DNA from: Peptoniphilus lacydonensis
GTDB taxonomy: Bacteria; Bacillota; Clostridia; Tissierellales; Peptoniphilaceae
Assembly: GCF_900106515.1 (NCBI RefSeq)
Contig: NZ_FNWF01000003.1
Span: 1,116,001 to 1,180,000, forward strand
Direction of reading: 5' to 3'
Length of the DNA stretch: 64,000 nucleotides
The notes beneath the pieces are model-generated. The model had not been told where the DNA came from. It worked only from the letters and a program-made list of their open reading frames with translations, and did no database searches. The position numbers and the translations under genes were made by a program. Shown piece after piece: positions 1 to 9,800 of the stretch; position 1 is the stretch's first letter, and each line of letters begins with the position of its first letter.

Positions 1-1
1 A

Positions 2-1636
2 AAAGATGGATATTATGAGGGAAATGATTATAGAGTATCTTGGTGTGTAGGTCATCTAGTTCAGATGGCAAATCCTGATAGTTATGATGAAAAATATAAA
101 AAGTGGAGAATTGAAGATTTACCTATTATTCCAAAAGAATACAAGTACGAAATTGTAAAGTCCACAAAGAAACAATTTAATATTCTTAAAAAGCTGATGA
201 ACAGTAAAGAAGTTGATACTATAATTAATGCTTGTGATGCAGGAAGAGAAGGAGAAGCTATATTTAGACTTGTGTATATGAAAGCAAATTGTAAAAAGAA
301 AATAGAGCGTCTTTGGATTTCATCTATGGAAGATTCTGCCATAAAAGAAGGATTTAACAATTTAAAAGATGGAAAATACTATGATAATCTTTTTGACTCA
401 GCAAAGGCAAGAGCTATAGCCGACTGGCTTGTTGGAATGAATATGAGTAGACTTTACTCTTGCTTATATGACGAAAATTATAGTATAGGGAGAGTTCAAA
501 CACCAACATTGGTAATGATAGTGGATAGAGATTTTGAAATAGAAAATTTTAAAAAAGAAAAATATTATACAGTAGAAATAGAATTTGATAAGTTTATGCT
601 ATCCACTAATAGAATAGATAATATGGTGATAGCTGAACAGCTGATAAATTTAATAGGCAATACAATAAAAATTACAGATTTAGTAAAAAAAGAAAAAATA
701 ACGAAACCAGATTTACCTTTTGATTTAACAACGCTACAAAGAGAGTGTAATAAATATTTTGGATATAGTGCAAAACAGACATTAGATTATGCTCAAAGCC
801 TTTATGAAAAGAAATATATAACCTATCCAAGAACAGACAGTAGGTATTTAACAGAAGATATGATTGTAAGTACAATAAATAATATTTTGGGGAAAAATGA
901 TTTTGATACAGAGCGTATTAAAATTGTATTTAATTCAAAAAAAGTTAGCGACCATCATGCAATTATACCTACAGTAAGTTCATTGAGTAAAGATATATCT
1001 TATCTTCCAGAAAGTGAAGCTAAAGTGTATAAACTAATATTAAATAAACTAAACGCAAGTGTTGGATATCCACTCGTTGAAAATACAACAAAAATTGTAG
1101 CTGTATTTGATAGCTTTGAATTCACAAACACTGGCAAAGTAATTAAAGATGAGGGATTTACAAAGTATTTAAAAGAATATAGACCAAAAAAGAGTGAAAA
1201 TATGATATTTCCTAATGTGAATATTGGGGATGAACTTGAAATAAAGGAAAAAAATATTAAAGAAAAGTATACTACACCTCCAAAACATTTTACCGAAGAT
1301 AGTTTACTTAAAGCTATGGAAATAGCAGGAAATGATATTTTAGAAAAAGGTATTGAAGTAGAAAGAAGGGGTATAGGGACTCCAGCCACTCGTGCAGGAA
1401 TAATAGAAAATCTAATTTATAAAGGTTATATAAAAAGAGATAAGAGAAATCTTATTTCAACAAGAAAGGGCCTAAACTTAGTATCAATAGTAATAGATGA
1501 ATTTAAATCACCAAAAACAACAGCAGAATGGGAAATGAGATTAAGTGAGATTGCAAATGGAAAAGAAGATAAGGAGATATTTTTAAAAGAAATTGAAGAA
1601 GAAATCAAAAACACCATTGGTAGATATTGCAAATAA
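2..1636 (+). CDS. topB: DNA topoisomerase III, 5' end outside window
   Basis: Type IA topoisomerase that relaxes or decatenates DNA by single-strand passage; element-borne copies accompany conjugation machinery. The frame is open from base 2, upstream of the first Met at 65, so the N-terminus is cut by the window edge and 65 is not the true start. Visible motifs are the toprim acidic stretch DAGREGE (bases 235-255), the active-site YPRTDSRYL with the catalytic Tyr codon at 824-826, and a C-terminal RGIGTPATRA motif. There are no C-terminal zinc-finger Cys clusters, as in most conjugative-element TopB proteins. Family assignment is firm; the conjugation role is inferred from the giant helicase downstream. 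Confidence 0.93.
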   Translation, partial: KDGYYEGNDYRVSWCVGHLVQMANPDSYDEKYKKWRIEDLPIIPKEYKYEIVKSTKKQFNILKKLMNSKEVDTIINACDAGREGEAIFRLVYMKANCKKKIERLWISSMEDSAIKEGFNNLKDGKYYDNLFDSAKARAIADWLVGMNMSRLYSCLYDENYSIGRVQTPTLVMIVDRDFEIENFKKEKYYTVEIEFDKFMLSTNRIDNMVIAEQLINLIGNTIKITDLVKKEKITKPDLPFDLTTLQRECNKYFGYSAKQTLDYAQSLYEKKYITYPRTDSRYLTEDMIVSTINNILGKNDFDTERIKIVFNSKKVSDHHAIIPTVSSLSKDISYLPESEAKVYKLILNKLNASVGYPLVENTTKIVAVFDSFEFTNTGKVIKDEGFTKYLKEYRPKKSENMIFPNVNIGDELEIKEKNIKEKYTTPPKHFTEDSLLKAMEIAGNDILEKGIEVERRGIGTPATRAGIIENLIYKGYIKRDKRNLISTRKGLNLVSIVIDEFKSPKTTAEWEMRLSEIANGKEDKEIFLKEIEEEIKNTIGRYCK

Positions 1637-1882
1637 ATTGATTATAAAAATAGAGAAAGATAGTAGTAGATATAAGTTTTTTCAAAAGCAAGGATATAAA
1701 GGAAAATAATCTTAAAACATAGCTAACTTACAAGAAAAGATAAGCATATTTTAAAGGGAAACTAAGAATATCAATAATAGGCAAAGGAAAAATAGAAAAG
1801 ATAGAAGAATATCTTTGATGAGCATTTTCTGATTTATGAAGTAATTTACCATGGAAAAAGTAGTTACTAATAAAATGCATTT
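1637..1882. other. gap without a recognisable gene
   Basis: About 250 bases of very A-rich sequence after topB with stops in all forward frames. I see no protein similarity, strong terminator or RNA fold. It is probably decayed element DNA belonging to the collapsed AbiE copy that follows. Confidence 0.4.
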
Positions 1883-1916
1883 CCTGCACCCAAAAATATA
1901 TAATTTTAGGTGCAGG
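1883..1916 (+). promoter_or_regulatory. inverted repeat, first copy (AbiEi-type operator)
   Basis: CCTGCACC (1883-1890) and GGTGCAGG (1909-1916) form a perfect 8-bp inverted repeat around a TATAAT-like core. Almost the same sequence recurs at 2115-2150 just before the intact abiEi. AbiEi antitoxins are known to repress their own promoter by binding inverted repeats, so this looks like the operator/promoter of a former upstream AbiE copy. The Met codon behind it opens only about 10 codons, ending at 1957-1959. Confidence 0.55.
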
Positions 1917-1941
1917 AAGTTTTATAAATGATACAAAAAAC

Positions 1942-2076
1942 AATAAAGCTTAATGGCTAAGGAGGTATAGAAAATATATCTTCTTTTTTATTACTAAAAT
2001 AAGAAAATATAGAGTGCCAAGATATTATACAGTAGATTTAAGTAAATCAATATATCTTGCAAGAGAAGAATTTAAA
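1942..2076 (+). repeat. direct repeat A, upstream copy of the megaprotein leader
   Basis: This stretch closely matches 3758-3893: the AATAAAGCTTAAT stop region, the AGGAGGTATAGAAAATATATC leader with a T-rich run, and the first ~22 codons of the 3831 gene. The copies differ at scattered bases. The upstream copy lacks the second GGAGG and has GTG instead of ATG. It marks a tandem duplication around the AbiE module. Confidence 0.8.
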
Positions 2077-2094
2077 GAAAAGTGCAAAAATTAA
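2014..2094 (+). pseudogene. truncated N-terminus of the megaprotein gene
   Basis: A 26-codon frame starting GTG reads MPRYYTVDLSKSIYLA and onward, nearly the start of the giant protein at 3831 ([16 protein letters not shown]), then stops at 2092-2094. It is the coding part of direct repeat A and a dead duplicate. It is unlikely to make a useful product, although a short leader-peptide role cannot be excluded. Confidence 0.7.
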
Positions 2095-2114
2095 ATGTCA
2101 CCCAATTGATTTTT

Positions 2115-2150
2115 TGCACCCAAAAGTATATAATTTTAGGTGCAGGAGGT
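2115..2150 (+). promoter_or_regulatory. abiE promoter with AbiEi-type inverted-repeat operator and RBS
   Basis: TGCACC (2115-2120) and GGTGCA (2139-2144) flank a TATAAT sequence, so the repeat straddles the likely -10 box. AGGAGGT follows at 2144-2150, seven bases before the ATG at 2158. The fit to negative autoregulation by AbiEi is good: repressor binding would block the promoter. The function is inferred from family behaviour. Confidence 0.6.
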
Positions 2151-2157
2151 ATTAGAA

Positions 2158-2784
2158 ATGGAATCAATAAACAAGAAAATAGAAGATATAATGACAAGCA
2201 ATACAGGAGAAATTTTTTCTATTAATGACTTCTATGGACTGGGGACAAAGAATACAATCAAATCCGTTTTATACCGATTAAATGAAGAAGATAAAATCAC
2301 AAGACTTATAGATGGATTATATACAAAGCCTAAGTATAGCGAAATCCTTAAAGAATATTCTTATCCAGATGCAAATGCCTTGGCAGAAAAGATAGCCGAT
2401 AAATTTTCTTGGACCATATCTCCAACAGGAGATACAGCTTTAAATTATACTGGATTATCTACACAAGTTCCAAACGAATATATATATATTTCTGATGGAC
2501 CATATAGGCAATATGATTACAGAAATAAGAAGATACTATTTAAACACACAAGTAATAGAAACATTACGTCTTATTCAAAAGAACTATCTATTTTAGTTCA
2601 AGCAATTAGAGCTTTGGGAAAAGATGGAATAGGGGAAGAAGAACTCAAGAAGTTAGCCGTATTTGCCCAAAATATTAAAGAAGACTTAAAGCGTGATACC
2701 TTAAAGCTACCATTTTGGATACAGGAAATATTAGAGAAAATACAGGAGATTAATAATGAAAAAGCTATTAGAAATATCAAATGA
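2158..2784 (+). CDS. abiEi: AbiEi-family antitoxin / transcriptional autoregulator (DUF6088-like)
   Basis: Antitoxin of a type IV toxin-antitoxin pair: it antagonises the AbiEii nucleotidyltransferase and represses its own operon. The start at 2158 (MESINKKIED) is chosen over an in-frame GTG at 2140 because a perfect AGGAGGT sits 7 nt upstream. Residues ~1-60 look like a winged helix (FSINDFYGLGTKNTIKSVLYRL), followed by the conserved GDTALNYTGLSTQVP region of DUF6088 proteins. It overlaps abiEii by 29 bp, so the two are translationally coupled. In a conjugative element the pair probably gives phage resistance and/or element maintenance. Confidence 0.82.
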   Translation: MESINKKIEDIMTSNTGEIFSINDFYGLGTKNTIKSVLYRLNEEDKITRLIDGLYTKPKYSEILKEYSYPDANALAEKIADKFSWTISPTGDTALNYTGLSTQVPNEYIYISDGPYRQYDYRNKKILFKHTSNRNITSYSKELSILVQAIRALGKDGIGEEELKKLAVFAQNIKEDLKRDTLKLPFWIQEILEKIQEINNEKAIRNIK

Positions 2785-3769
2785 AGAACTTGAATTAGTT
2801 ATACAAAATACATCAGATAAATTGAACTTGTCAAAGGCAATTGTGGAGAAGGACTTATGGGTCTGTATTATTTTGAAATATCTATTTAGTGATTTTAAAT
2901 ATAGGGACTATATTGTCTTTAAAGGGGGCACAAGTTTATCTAAAGTATATAAATTAATAGAAAGATTTTCAGAGGATATAGATCTTGCTCTTAATTGGCA
3001 ACTCTTGGGCTATGAAAAGTTAGAGCCTTATGAAGAGAGGAGTAAAACAAAGCAATTAAAATTTAACGATAAACTAAATGAAGATACAAAAAAGTTTATA
3101 CAAGAAGAATTTTTGCCAACTCTGCAAAAAGATTTCAAAAAATTATTAAAGAACAGAAAATATAATTTTTATATTGATGAAATAGATGGACAAACTATTG
3201 CCTTTGATTATCCTAAAAATTATGAAGATACCTCTATACTTCAAGTCATAAGATTAGAAATAGGAAGTTTAGCAGAACCGATTCCATCAAGTAGGAAAAA
3301 GATAAAAACCTATATAGAGGAAACTTATCCAGAGGTATTTAATGAAAATATAGAAGTTGTATCTGTAAATAGTTTAAGGACTTTTTATGAAAAAATAACT
3401 ATACTACACAGAGAGGCTAACAGAATAAATGGAAATTATCCTACAAGGTATTCAAGACATTTTTATGATGTATATAAAATGCTACTTACTGACATAAAAG
3501 AAGAAAGTTTTTCTCAATTAGAATTATTAAATTCTGTTATTCAATTTAAGAAAAAGTTTTATGCCAGTAATTGGGCGAAATATGATGAGATAATGGAAGG
3601 AAGAATAAAGTTAATTCCATCAAAAGAAGGAGTGGAGATTTTTTCCAAAGATTATGATAGTATGAAAAATATGATATTTGGAGAAAAAATACCATTTGAA
3701 AAGATAATTAGCGAACTAAAAAAATATGAAGAGAGTTTAAATGAAAAAATAAGTAATAATAAAGCTTAA
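2756..3769 (+). CDS. abiEii: AbiEii/AbiGii-type nucleotidyltransferase toxin
   Basis: Toxin partner of AbiEi, a polymerase-beta-fold nucleotidyltransferase. The signature is visible as VFKGGTSLSKVYKLIERFSEDIDLAL near residues 57-82, with the GG-S motif followed by the D-x-D pair (SEDIDL). A later RYSRHFYDVYKM motif is also typical of the family. The 337-residue length is slightly above the usual ~300. Family members block growth by modifying a nucleic-acid target such as tRNA; the target here is unknown. The gene overlaps abiEi at its 5' end and is followed by direct repeat A. Confidence 0.85.
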   Translation: MKKLLEISNEELELVIQNTSDKLNLSKAIVEKDLWVCIILKYLFSDFKYRDYIVFKGGTSLSKVYKLIERFSEDIDLALNWQLLGYEKLEPYEERSKTKQLKFNDKLNEDTKKFIQEEFLPTLQKDFKKLLKNRKYNFYIDEIDGQTIAFDYPKNYEDTSILQVIRLEIGSLAEPIPSSRKKIKTYIEETYPEVFNENIEVVSVNSLRTFYEKITILHREANRINGNYPTRYSRHFYDVYKMLLTDIKEESFSQLELLNSVIQFKKKFYASNWAKYDEIMEGRIKLIPSKEGVEIFSKDYDSMKNMIFGEKIPFEKIISELKKYEESLNEKISNNKA

Positions 3770-3893
3770 TAAATAAGGAGGTATAGAAAATATATCTTCT
3801 TTTTTTATTACTAAAACAAGGAGGGGTAGAATGCCAAGATATGATACAGTAGATTTAAGTAGATCAATATATCTTGCAAAAGAAGAATTTAAG
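3758..3893 (+). repeat. direct repeat A, downstream (functional) copy
   Basis: Partner of 1942-2076. It contains the end of abiEii, the leader, GGAGGGG just before the ATG at 3831, and the first codons of the megaprotein. This copy keeps a proper start codon and ribosome site, so it is the functional one. Confidence 0.8.
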
Positions 3894-6800
3894 AAAGATA
3901 TAAAGAAATATGAAGAGTATTTAAAGGTAGTAGGTAACAACTATAAGTACCCATATATACACCAAATATCTATTTACAATATGGATACCAAGGCTACAGC
4001 CTGTGCGGAATTTGATTACTGGAAAAGCATAGGTAGGAGTGTCAAAAGAGGAGAAAAAGGAATACCGCTTTTAGATATAGAAAATGGAAAAATAAAATAT
4101 ATCTTTGATATAAGGCAAACGGTAAGCGTTGATCACAACATTTCTGAGGTAAAATTATGGGAATATGATGGCAAAAAACATTTAAACTTATTAGATGAAC
4201 TAATAGATAAGTTTAAAGAAAAAGACAGCCAGCTTTTATTGAGTCAAGAAGATAAAATAGATGCCTTAGCAGGAAGTTATGTTCGAAGAAAATTTGATGA
4301 AACATTAGAAGGTCTATCCGATGAAAGCCTGAAGGCTATTCAAAAGATAGATCTTTTTAATTTACTCAAAGAATCTGTAAAAGTTTCCGTAAGTGAGAGA
4401 ATGGGAGTTTCCTATGAACTAAAGGAAGAAGATTTGTCTATATTATCTAAAATATCAAGTGTGGACATAGATAAAGCTTTAAATTTTACATCTAATATAA
4501 GTAAAAATATTTTAATTGATTTAGGAAGAGAAATAAATAAATTAGAAATTTCAGAGAAAGTTCAAGAAAGAAGAAATTGGGAGCAGACAAAAGATGTAAA
4601 GGAGCGTTATAATGAATTAACGGCTAATATAAATAAAGATATAGAAGAAGGAGGCTTAGAAGATGAAAGAGAAAGTAGTATTAGCAGACAAGGAATATCT
4701 AGTAGAGGAAGGAATTTACACACCAGTAATCAAGGAGAATCCATTCGAGATACATGGAGGGACTTACAAGATGGAACTGATGAATCAAGAAGTGGAAGTA
4801 TTAGTACCAAATATGGAGATGCCGAAAGAAGTGGATATAGGAAAGCTCAATTATTGGGGAAGGATGAGGTTGAACTTTCTCAAGGAAAGCAAGAAAGAGG
4901 ACTATCAGATAATGTATCTACAGGGGACATTAATGAGTCATCTACTATCCAAGGAAGAAGAAATAGAGGAATTTATCAGTCGAGAAGAAGTCAAGATGAT
5001 GGAAGCTTGGGGACTGACAGAAGAATTGAAGGAAAAGGACTATCTGAAATATATAGGACTGAAGAAGAATATGGATATGCTCCTACAAGAGATGGGAGAA
5101 AAGGAGATTATCCTAGTTTAAAAAATGAACATGAAATTAAAAATACAGGGGAAGTAGAGTCTACTTCCTTTTTTTCTGCCAATAATCAGAAAGAACAGAC
5201 CTTTATTACAAGTCCAATAAGCCAAAGAGAAATAGATACATTTTTAATCTATGGTGGAAATAATCAAGATGGTAGATTGCCAGTAATAGCAGAGTTTTCT
5301 AAGGGAAAGTCCTTGAAAGAACAAGCAAACTTCTTAAAAGAAACATATATAGGAGCTAATGGTTTTGAAATAGATGGAAGAAGAATTTCAGCTTGGTTTG
5401 GAGAAAAAGGAGCAATTTTTAAAGAGGGAGATGGAGCAAGATATAGGGAAGGTCAAATAGTTTCTTGGGAGGATTTAGCTAGTAATATTAATGATTTATT
5501 AGATAGAGGAGAATTTGCTACTAATGTAGAATTAGTAGACAGTTCGTCTTATGAAATAGAAAAAATAGCAGAAAAACTTTGGTATTTAAAAGAAGATTTT
5601 TCTGATGAAATAAAAGATAGTTATCTTAAAAGTCTAAGTGAAATAAATGGAAAAAACTTCCAAGAAAAAACGGAAAATTTATGTAGAAAGCTAAAAGATA
5701 AGAATTCTAGAAGTGAATTAAGAAAAGAATATGAAGTATTTTTGGAAGAATACAAGAGTAATCCTAATATTTTACGATTTAATCACCATAAAGTAGATAG
5801 AATTTATCAGAATCTTAGAGACTTAGAAATAGAAAGAAAAGTATACCAGTCAAGTTTGACCGGTATTGGACCTATCTATAGTTTTATTACAAAAGATGAA
5901 ATAGATGAGAATTTACGAAAAGGTAGTGGATTTTCCGATGGGAAAAAACGAATATATGATTTTTTTAGAGAAGAACATACTTTAAAAGAAAAGGCAGATT
6001 TTCTAAAAAATGAATATGGAATAGGTGGTTCTTCTCATGCCCTATCAGGAGCAATGGGAAGTGGTGAATGGCACGATGCAAATGGAATAAAATATAGTAA
6101 GGGAAATGCTGAAGAAATTAAGTTATCTTGGTCTGATGTTGCAAAAAGAATTAATGACCTTATTAAAGAAAATAAGTATATAGAAGAAAGTATTGAAGAG
6201 GATAGTGAGAAAAAAGTTTATCATGATATAAATGATGTAAAAGATATAAAAGATATAAAAGAAGAAAGTCAAGAGTCTATAGATTATCAAGATGATCTAC
6301 CTCCTACAGATAGTGAGGTTTATACAGAAAAGATAAATAGTATTTCTACCTACTACTATCAAGGGCAATCTGTAGCAAGTATTGGAGAAAATGGAAGACT
6401 TGTAATTTATGATGACTTTATGCCAAACTCTTTAAAAGAGGACTTATACTCATTAGCCTATGAAAAGCAATTAGATTTATCCTTAGAACAGTTAGAGAAT
6501 GGAATTGTTCTTGAGGGAATAGAGGACACATTTTATATTAAAGATAAGGAAGAGATAGAAGGAAAAGAATATTATCTTTTAGAAAGTCAAAGTCAATATG
6601 ATGACATTCCAAATATCATAGTAAATTCCGATAGGGAAATTATAGACGATGATATAGTAAATGGTTTTGAAGAGTTTAGGGAATTTTACATTAGTAAAGA
6701 TAAAATAGACTTTAATCAAGATAATCTTATAGATAATGAAGAAGATTATTGGATAGTTGAATTTAATGAAAGTTCAAGTCTGATAGAAAAAAATTATGAA

Positions 6801-9800
6801 GGTCAAAGACTAACTAAGGAACTATTAGATGAAATAAAGGAAATAGATGAAAAGATAAGACTTCAAAATAAGACATTTGAAGAAGATAAATATCCACAGA
6901 TGACTGATGAATGGGTAGGATATTCCAAATTCTATTTCAATCATATAGTAGATGGGAAAAAAGTTGATTATTATAGGATAGACATAGGTGATGGAAATGA
7001 GGCGAATCAAAGGGGCTTCGATTTTCTGTATGAACAAATAGGGAAAAATCAGAAAGAACTTAATCAGGCTAGTGAAGAAAGTAAGATAGATGAAAAAATA
7101 CTTTCTATAAATCAAATTGAAGATAGACTTTTTAATGTATTAGTTAAGGATAAAAATTTAGAAAAAGAAATTATAAAAGCAAGAGAAAATTTAGGGAATG
7201 ATACCCTAGCAAGTTTTAATTCTGTATTTCAAAGAGAATATGCAAAAATAATGAGAGAAGTTTCCCATAAACAGGACAATCTTCCAGATGATATGAAGTC
7301 TATAGGAAGTGTTAGAAAATTAAGTATTAGAATCCAAAATAGATATAGAGAATATTTAGATAATTTATTTAAGAATTATGTAGAAGCTGATAAGAATATG
7401 GACTCTATAAAAGTAGGGGACATAGTTAAAACAGAAGATAATAAGTATTTAAAAATAAAAAATCTTTCTAATGGATATGATGAGTATGACAATCCAATCA
7501 CTTATTATTCCTATGATGCCTATTTTGATAAGGACTTAAAACTATTTTCGCATTCTTTTAAAGAAAGTAATTTAAAAGTAGTAGAAATACTAAGAGATAG
7601 TCCAGAAGAAGAATTAGCAAAAGAGATTTTAGAAGATAAAATAGCAGTAAAAGTAGGTTACTATTATGCTCTAGTAGATAGAGAAAAAACAAAGGATATA
7701 GAATTAGAAGAAACAGGAAGTAGAGTTTATCCAAGAAAGGACAATTCTCAAGGAAAGCTATATACCTTATATAAGGGCAAATCCTTTGAAGAAAGCAGAA
7801 AAGTAGATAGTTTATTTGATGAAATAGCTATCAAAATGAAAGATGTAAATCTTAGAAATTTAAATGATGTCTTTACATTGGAAAGGGAAGGCTTATTTGA
7901 AATATCTGATGATGAAGTAACAAAATTTAAAGAAGGTTATGACATAGATATAAAAAGTTTTGGTCAGCAATTTCCAGATTACTATGATGATATATATGTA
8001 CTAAATAAAAATCTTGAAATTAATGGAGCCTATCAGAATCTTGCCTATATAAATAGAGAAAATGAAATTACTTTTAATGTGGATCTATCTCAAGAAGAAA
8101 AAACACAAATTGAAGAAATAAGAAATAAAAAGGAAGTCATATCCAAGCTAATAGAAAAGGATACTAAAGAAAAAAATGAGTACTACTTTGATCCTCAAAA
8201 TGAAGAATATTTACTTTTATCAAAGAAAGTAGAAGATGGATTATTAAAAATTCCAGATAGTATTAAAGACACCATAAAGGGAAAAGAAGGCTTTGAGGTT
8301 GAGTTAGTTTTAGATACAAAGAAAAAATCCCTTAAACAAAATCTGCGATACAATGGATATATTTTGAATACTAATTCAGCTATAAAATATAAAAGCTATA
8401 AGGACTTATTAAATAGTGTCCCTTATTTATTGGATGATAGACACAGGGAGGTACTTCTAGAGGGATATTTAAATCAGCAAATAGAAAAGGAAAAAGAAAA
8501 ACAAGAAGAAAATTCTTTTACAGAAGGCATTAATGTTAGATACCAAGGTAGAGAATATATCATATCTAACATTAATGATAAGACAAATCCTAAAACTATA
8601 GAATTAGAAGATAATACAGGATTAATGAATGGTTTTATTACAGGAAATGAAACAATTCTTTTTAATGACTATAATGACCTTGATTTAGAAGTCATAGGAA
8701 ATAAAGAAGTAGAAAGTATAGAGGCAGTAAAGCAAATTAGCTTTGGAGACTTTGCGAGAGATCTTAAAGAAGAAAAAGCCGATAAGAAACTTAAAAGTAA
8801 ATATAAGTTGGAAGAACAAAAATCTATTCAAGAAAAAGAGATAGAGGAAGTTTCCCTAGAAAATTATAAAATCTTAAATGAAGAAGAAAACTTACCACCT
8901 TCTCAAAGGCTAAAGAATAATATAGAAGCTATTAAGCTTTTAAAGAATCTAGAAAGGGAAAATAGATTTGCAAAAAAGGAAGAACAGGAAATTTTAGCAA
9001 GGTATGTAGGCTGGGGAGGACTTTCTGATGTATTTGATGAAGAAAAGGAAGGTCAGTGGCTTGATGCGAGAAATTTCTTAAAAGAAAATTTAACTGGTGA
9101 AGAATATAATAGAGCAAGAGAATCTACCTTAACGGCTTTTTATACTCCTAAATTAGTTATAGACTCTATCTATGAAACTCTTTCTAATTTTGGATTTAAA
9201 AAAGGTAACATCTTAGAACCAAGTGCTGGGACAGGAAGATTTATAGGAAGCCTACCTGAAGAAATGAATGAGTCAAAATTTTATGGAGTAGAGTTAGATA
9301 GTATTAGTGGTAAAATTGCTAAACACTTATATCCTAATGCTAATATACAAGTTAAAGGCTTTGAAGATACAAATTTTTCCAATAATTTATTTGATGTTGC
9401 CATAGGAAATATTCCTTTTGGAGAATTTAAAGTAGCAGATCGTGAGTATGAAAGAAATAACTTTCTTATTCACGATTATTTTTTTGCTAAATCATTAGAT
9501 AAAGTTCGTGATGGTGGGATTATCGCATTTATTACATCATCGGGAACAATGGATAAAAAGAGTGAAGACGTTAGAAGATATATATCTGAAAGAGCAGAAT
9601 TTTTAGGAGCTATAAGATTACTAAATACTACTTTTAAAAGACAAGCAGGTACAGAAGTAACCTCGGATATAATTTTCTTAAAAAAGAGAGATAGACTTCT
9701 AAAGATAGATGAAGATTGGGTTAAGTTAGATAAAGATGAAAAAGGATTGAGTTACAATAAATACTTTGTTGATAATCCAGACATGGTAATAGGGACTATG

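Noticed and set aside
65-1636. TopB starting at the first Met (65)
   Set aside because: The frame is open upstream to base 2 and encodes conserved TopB sequence (WCVGHLVQM), so the gene is simply cut by the window edge.
6230-6265. Short tandem repeat GATATAAAA within the megaprotein gene
   Set aside because: Only two to three units, in frame ([10 protein letters not shown]); ordinary low-complexity coding sequence.
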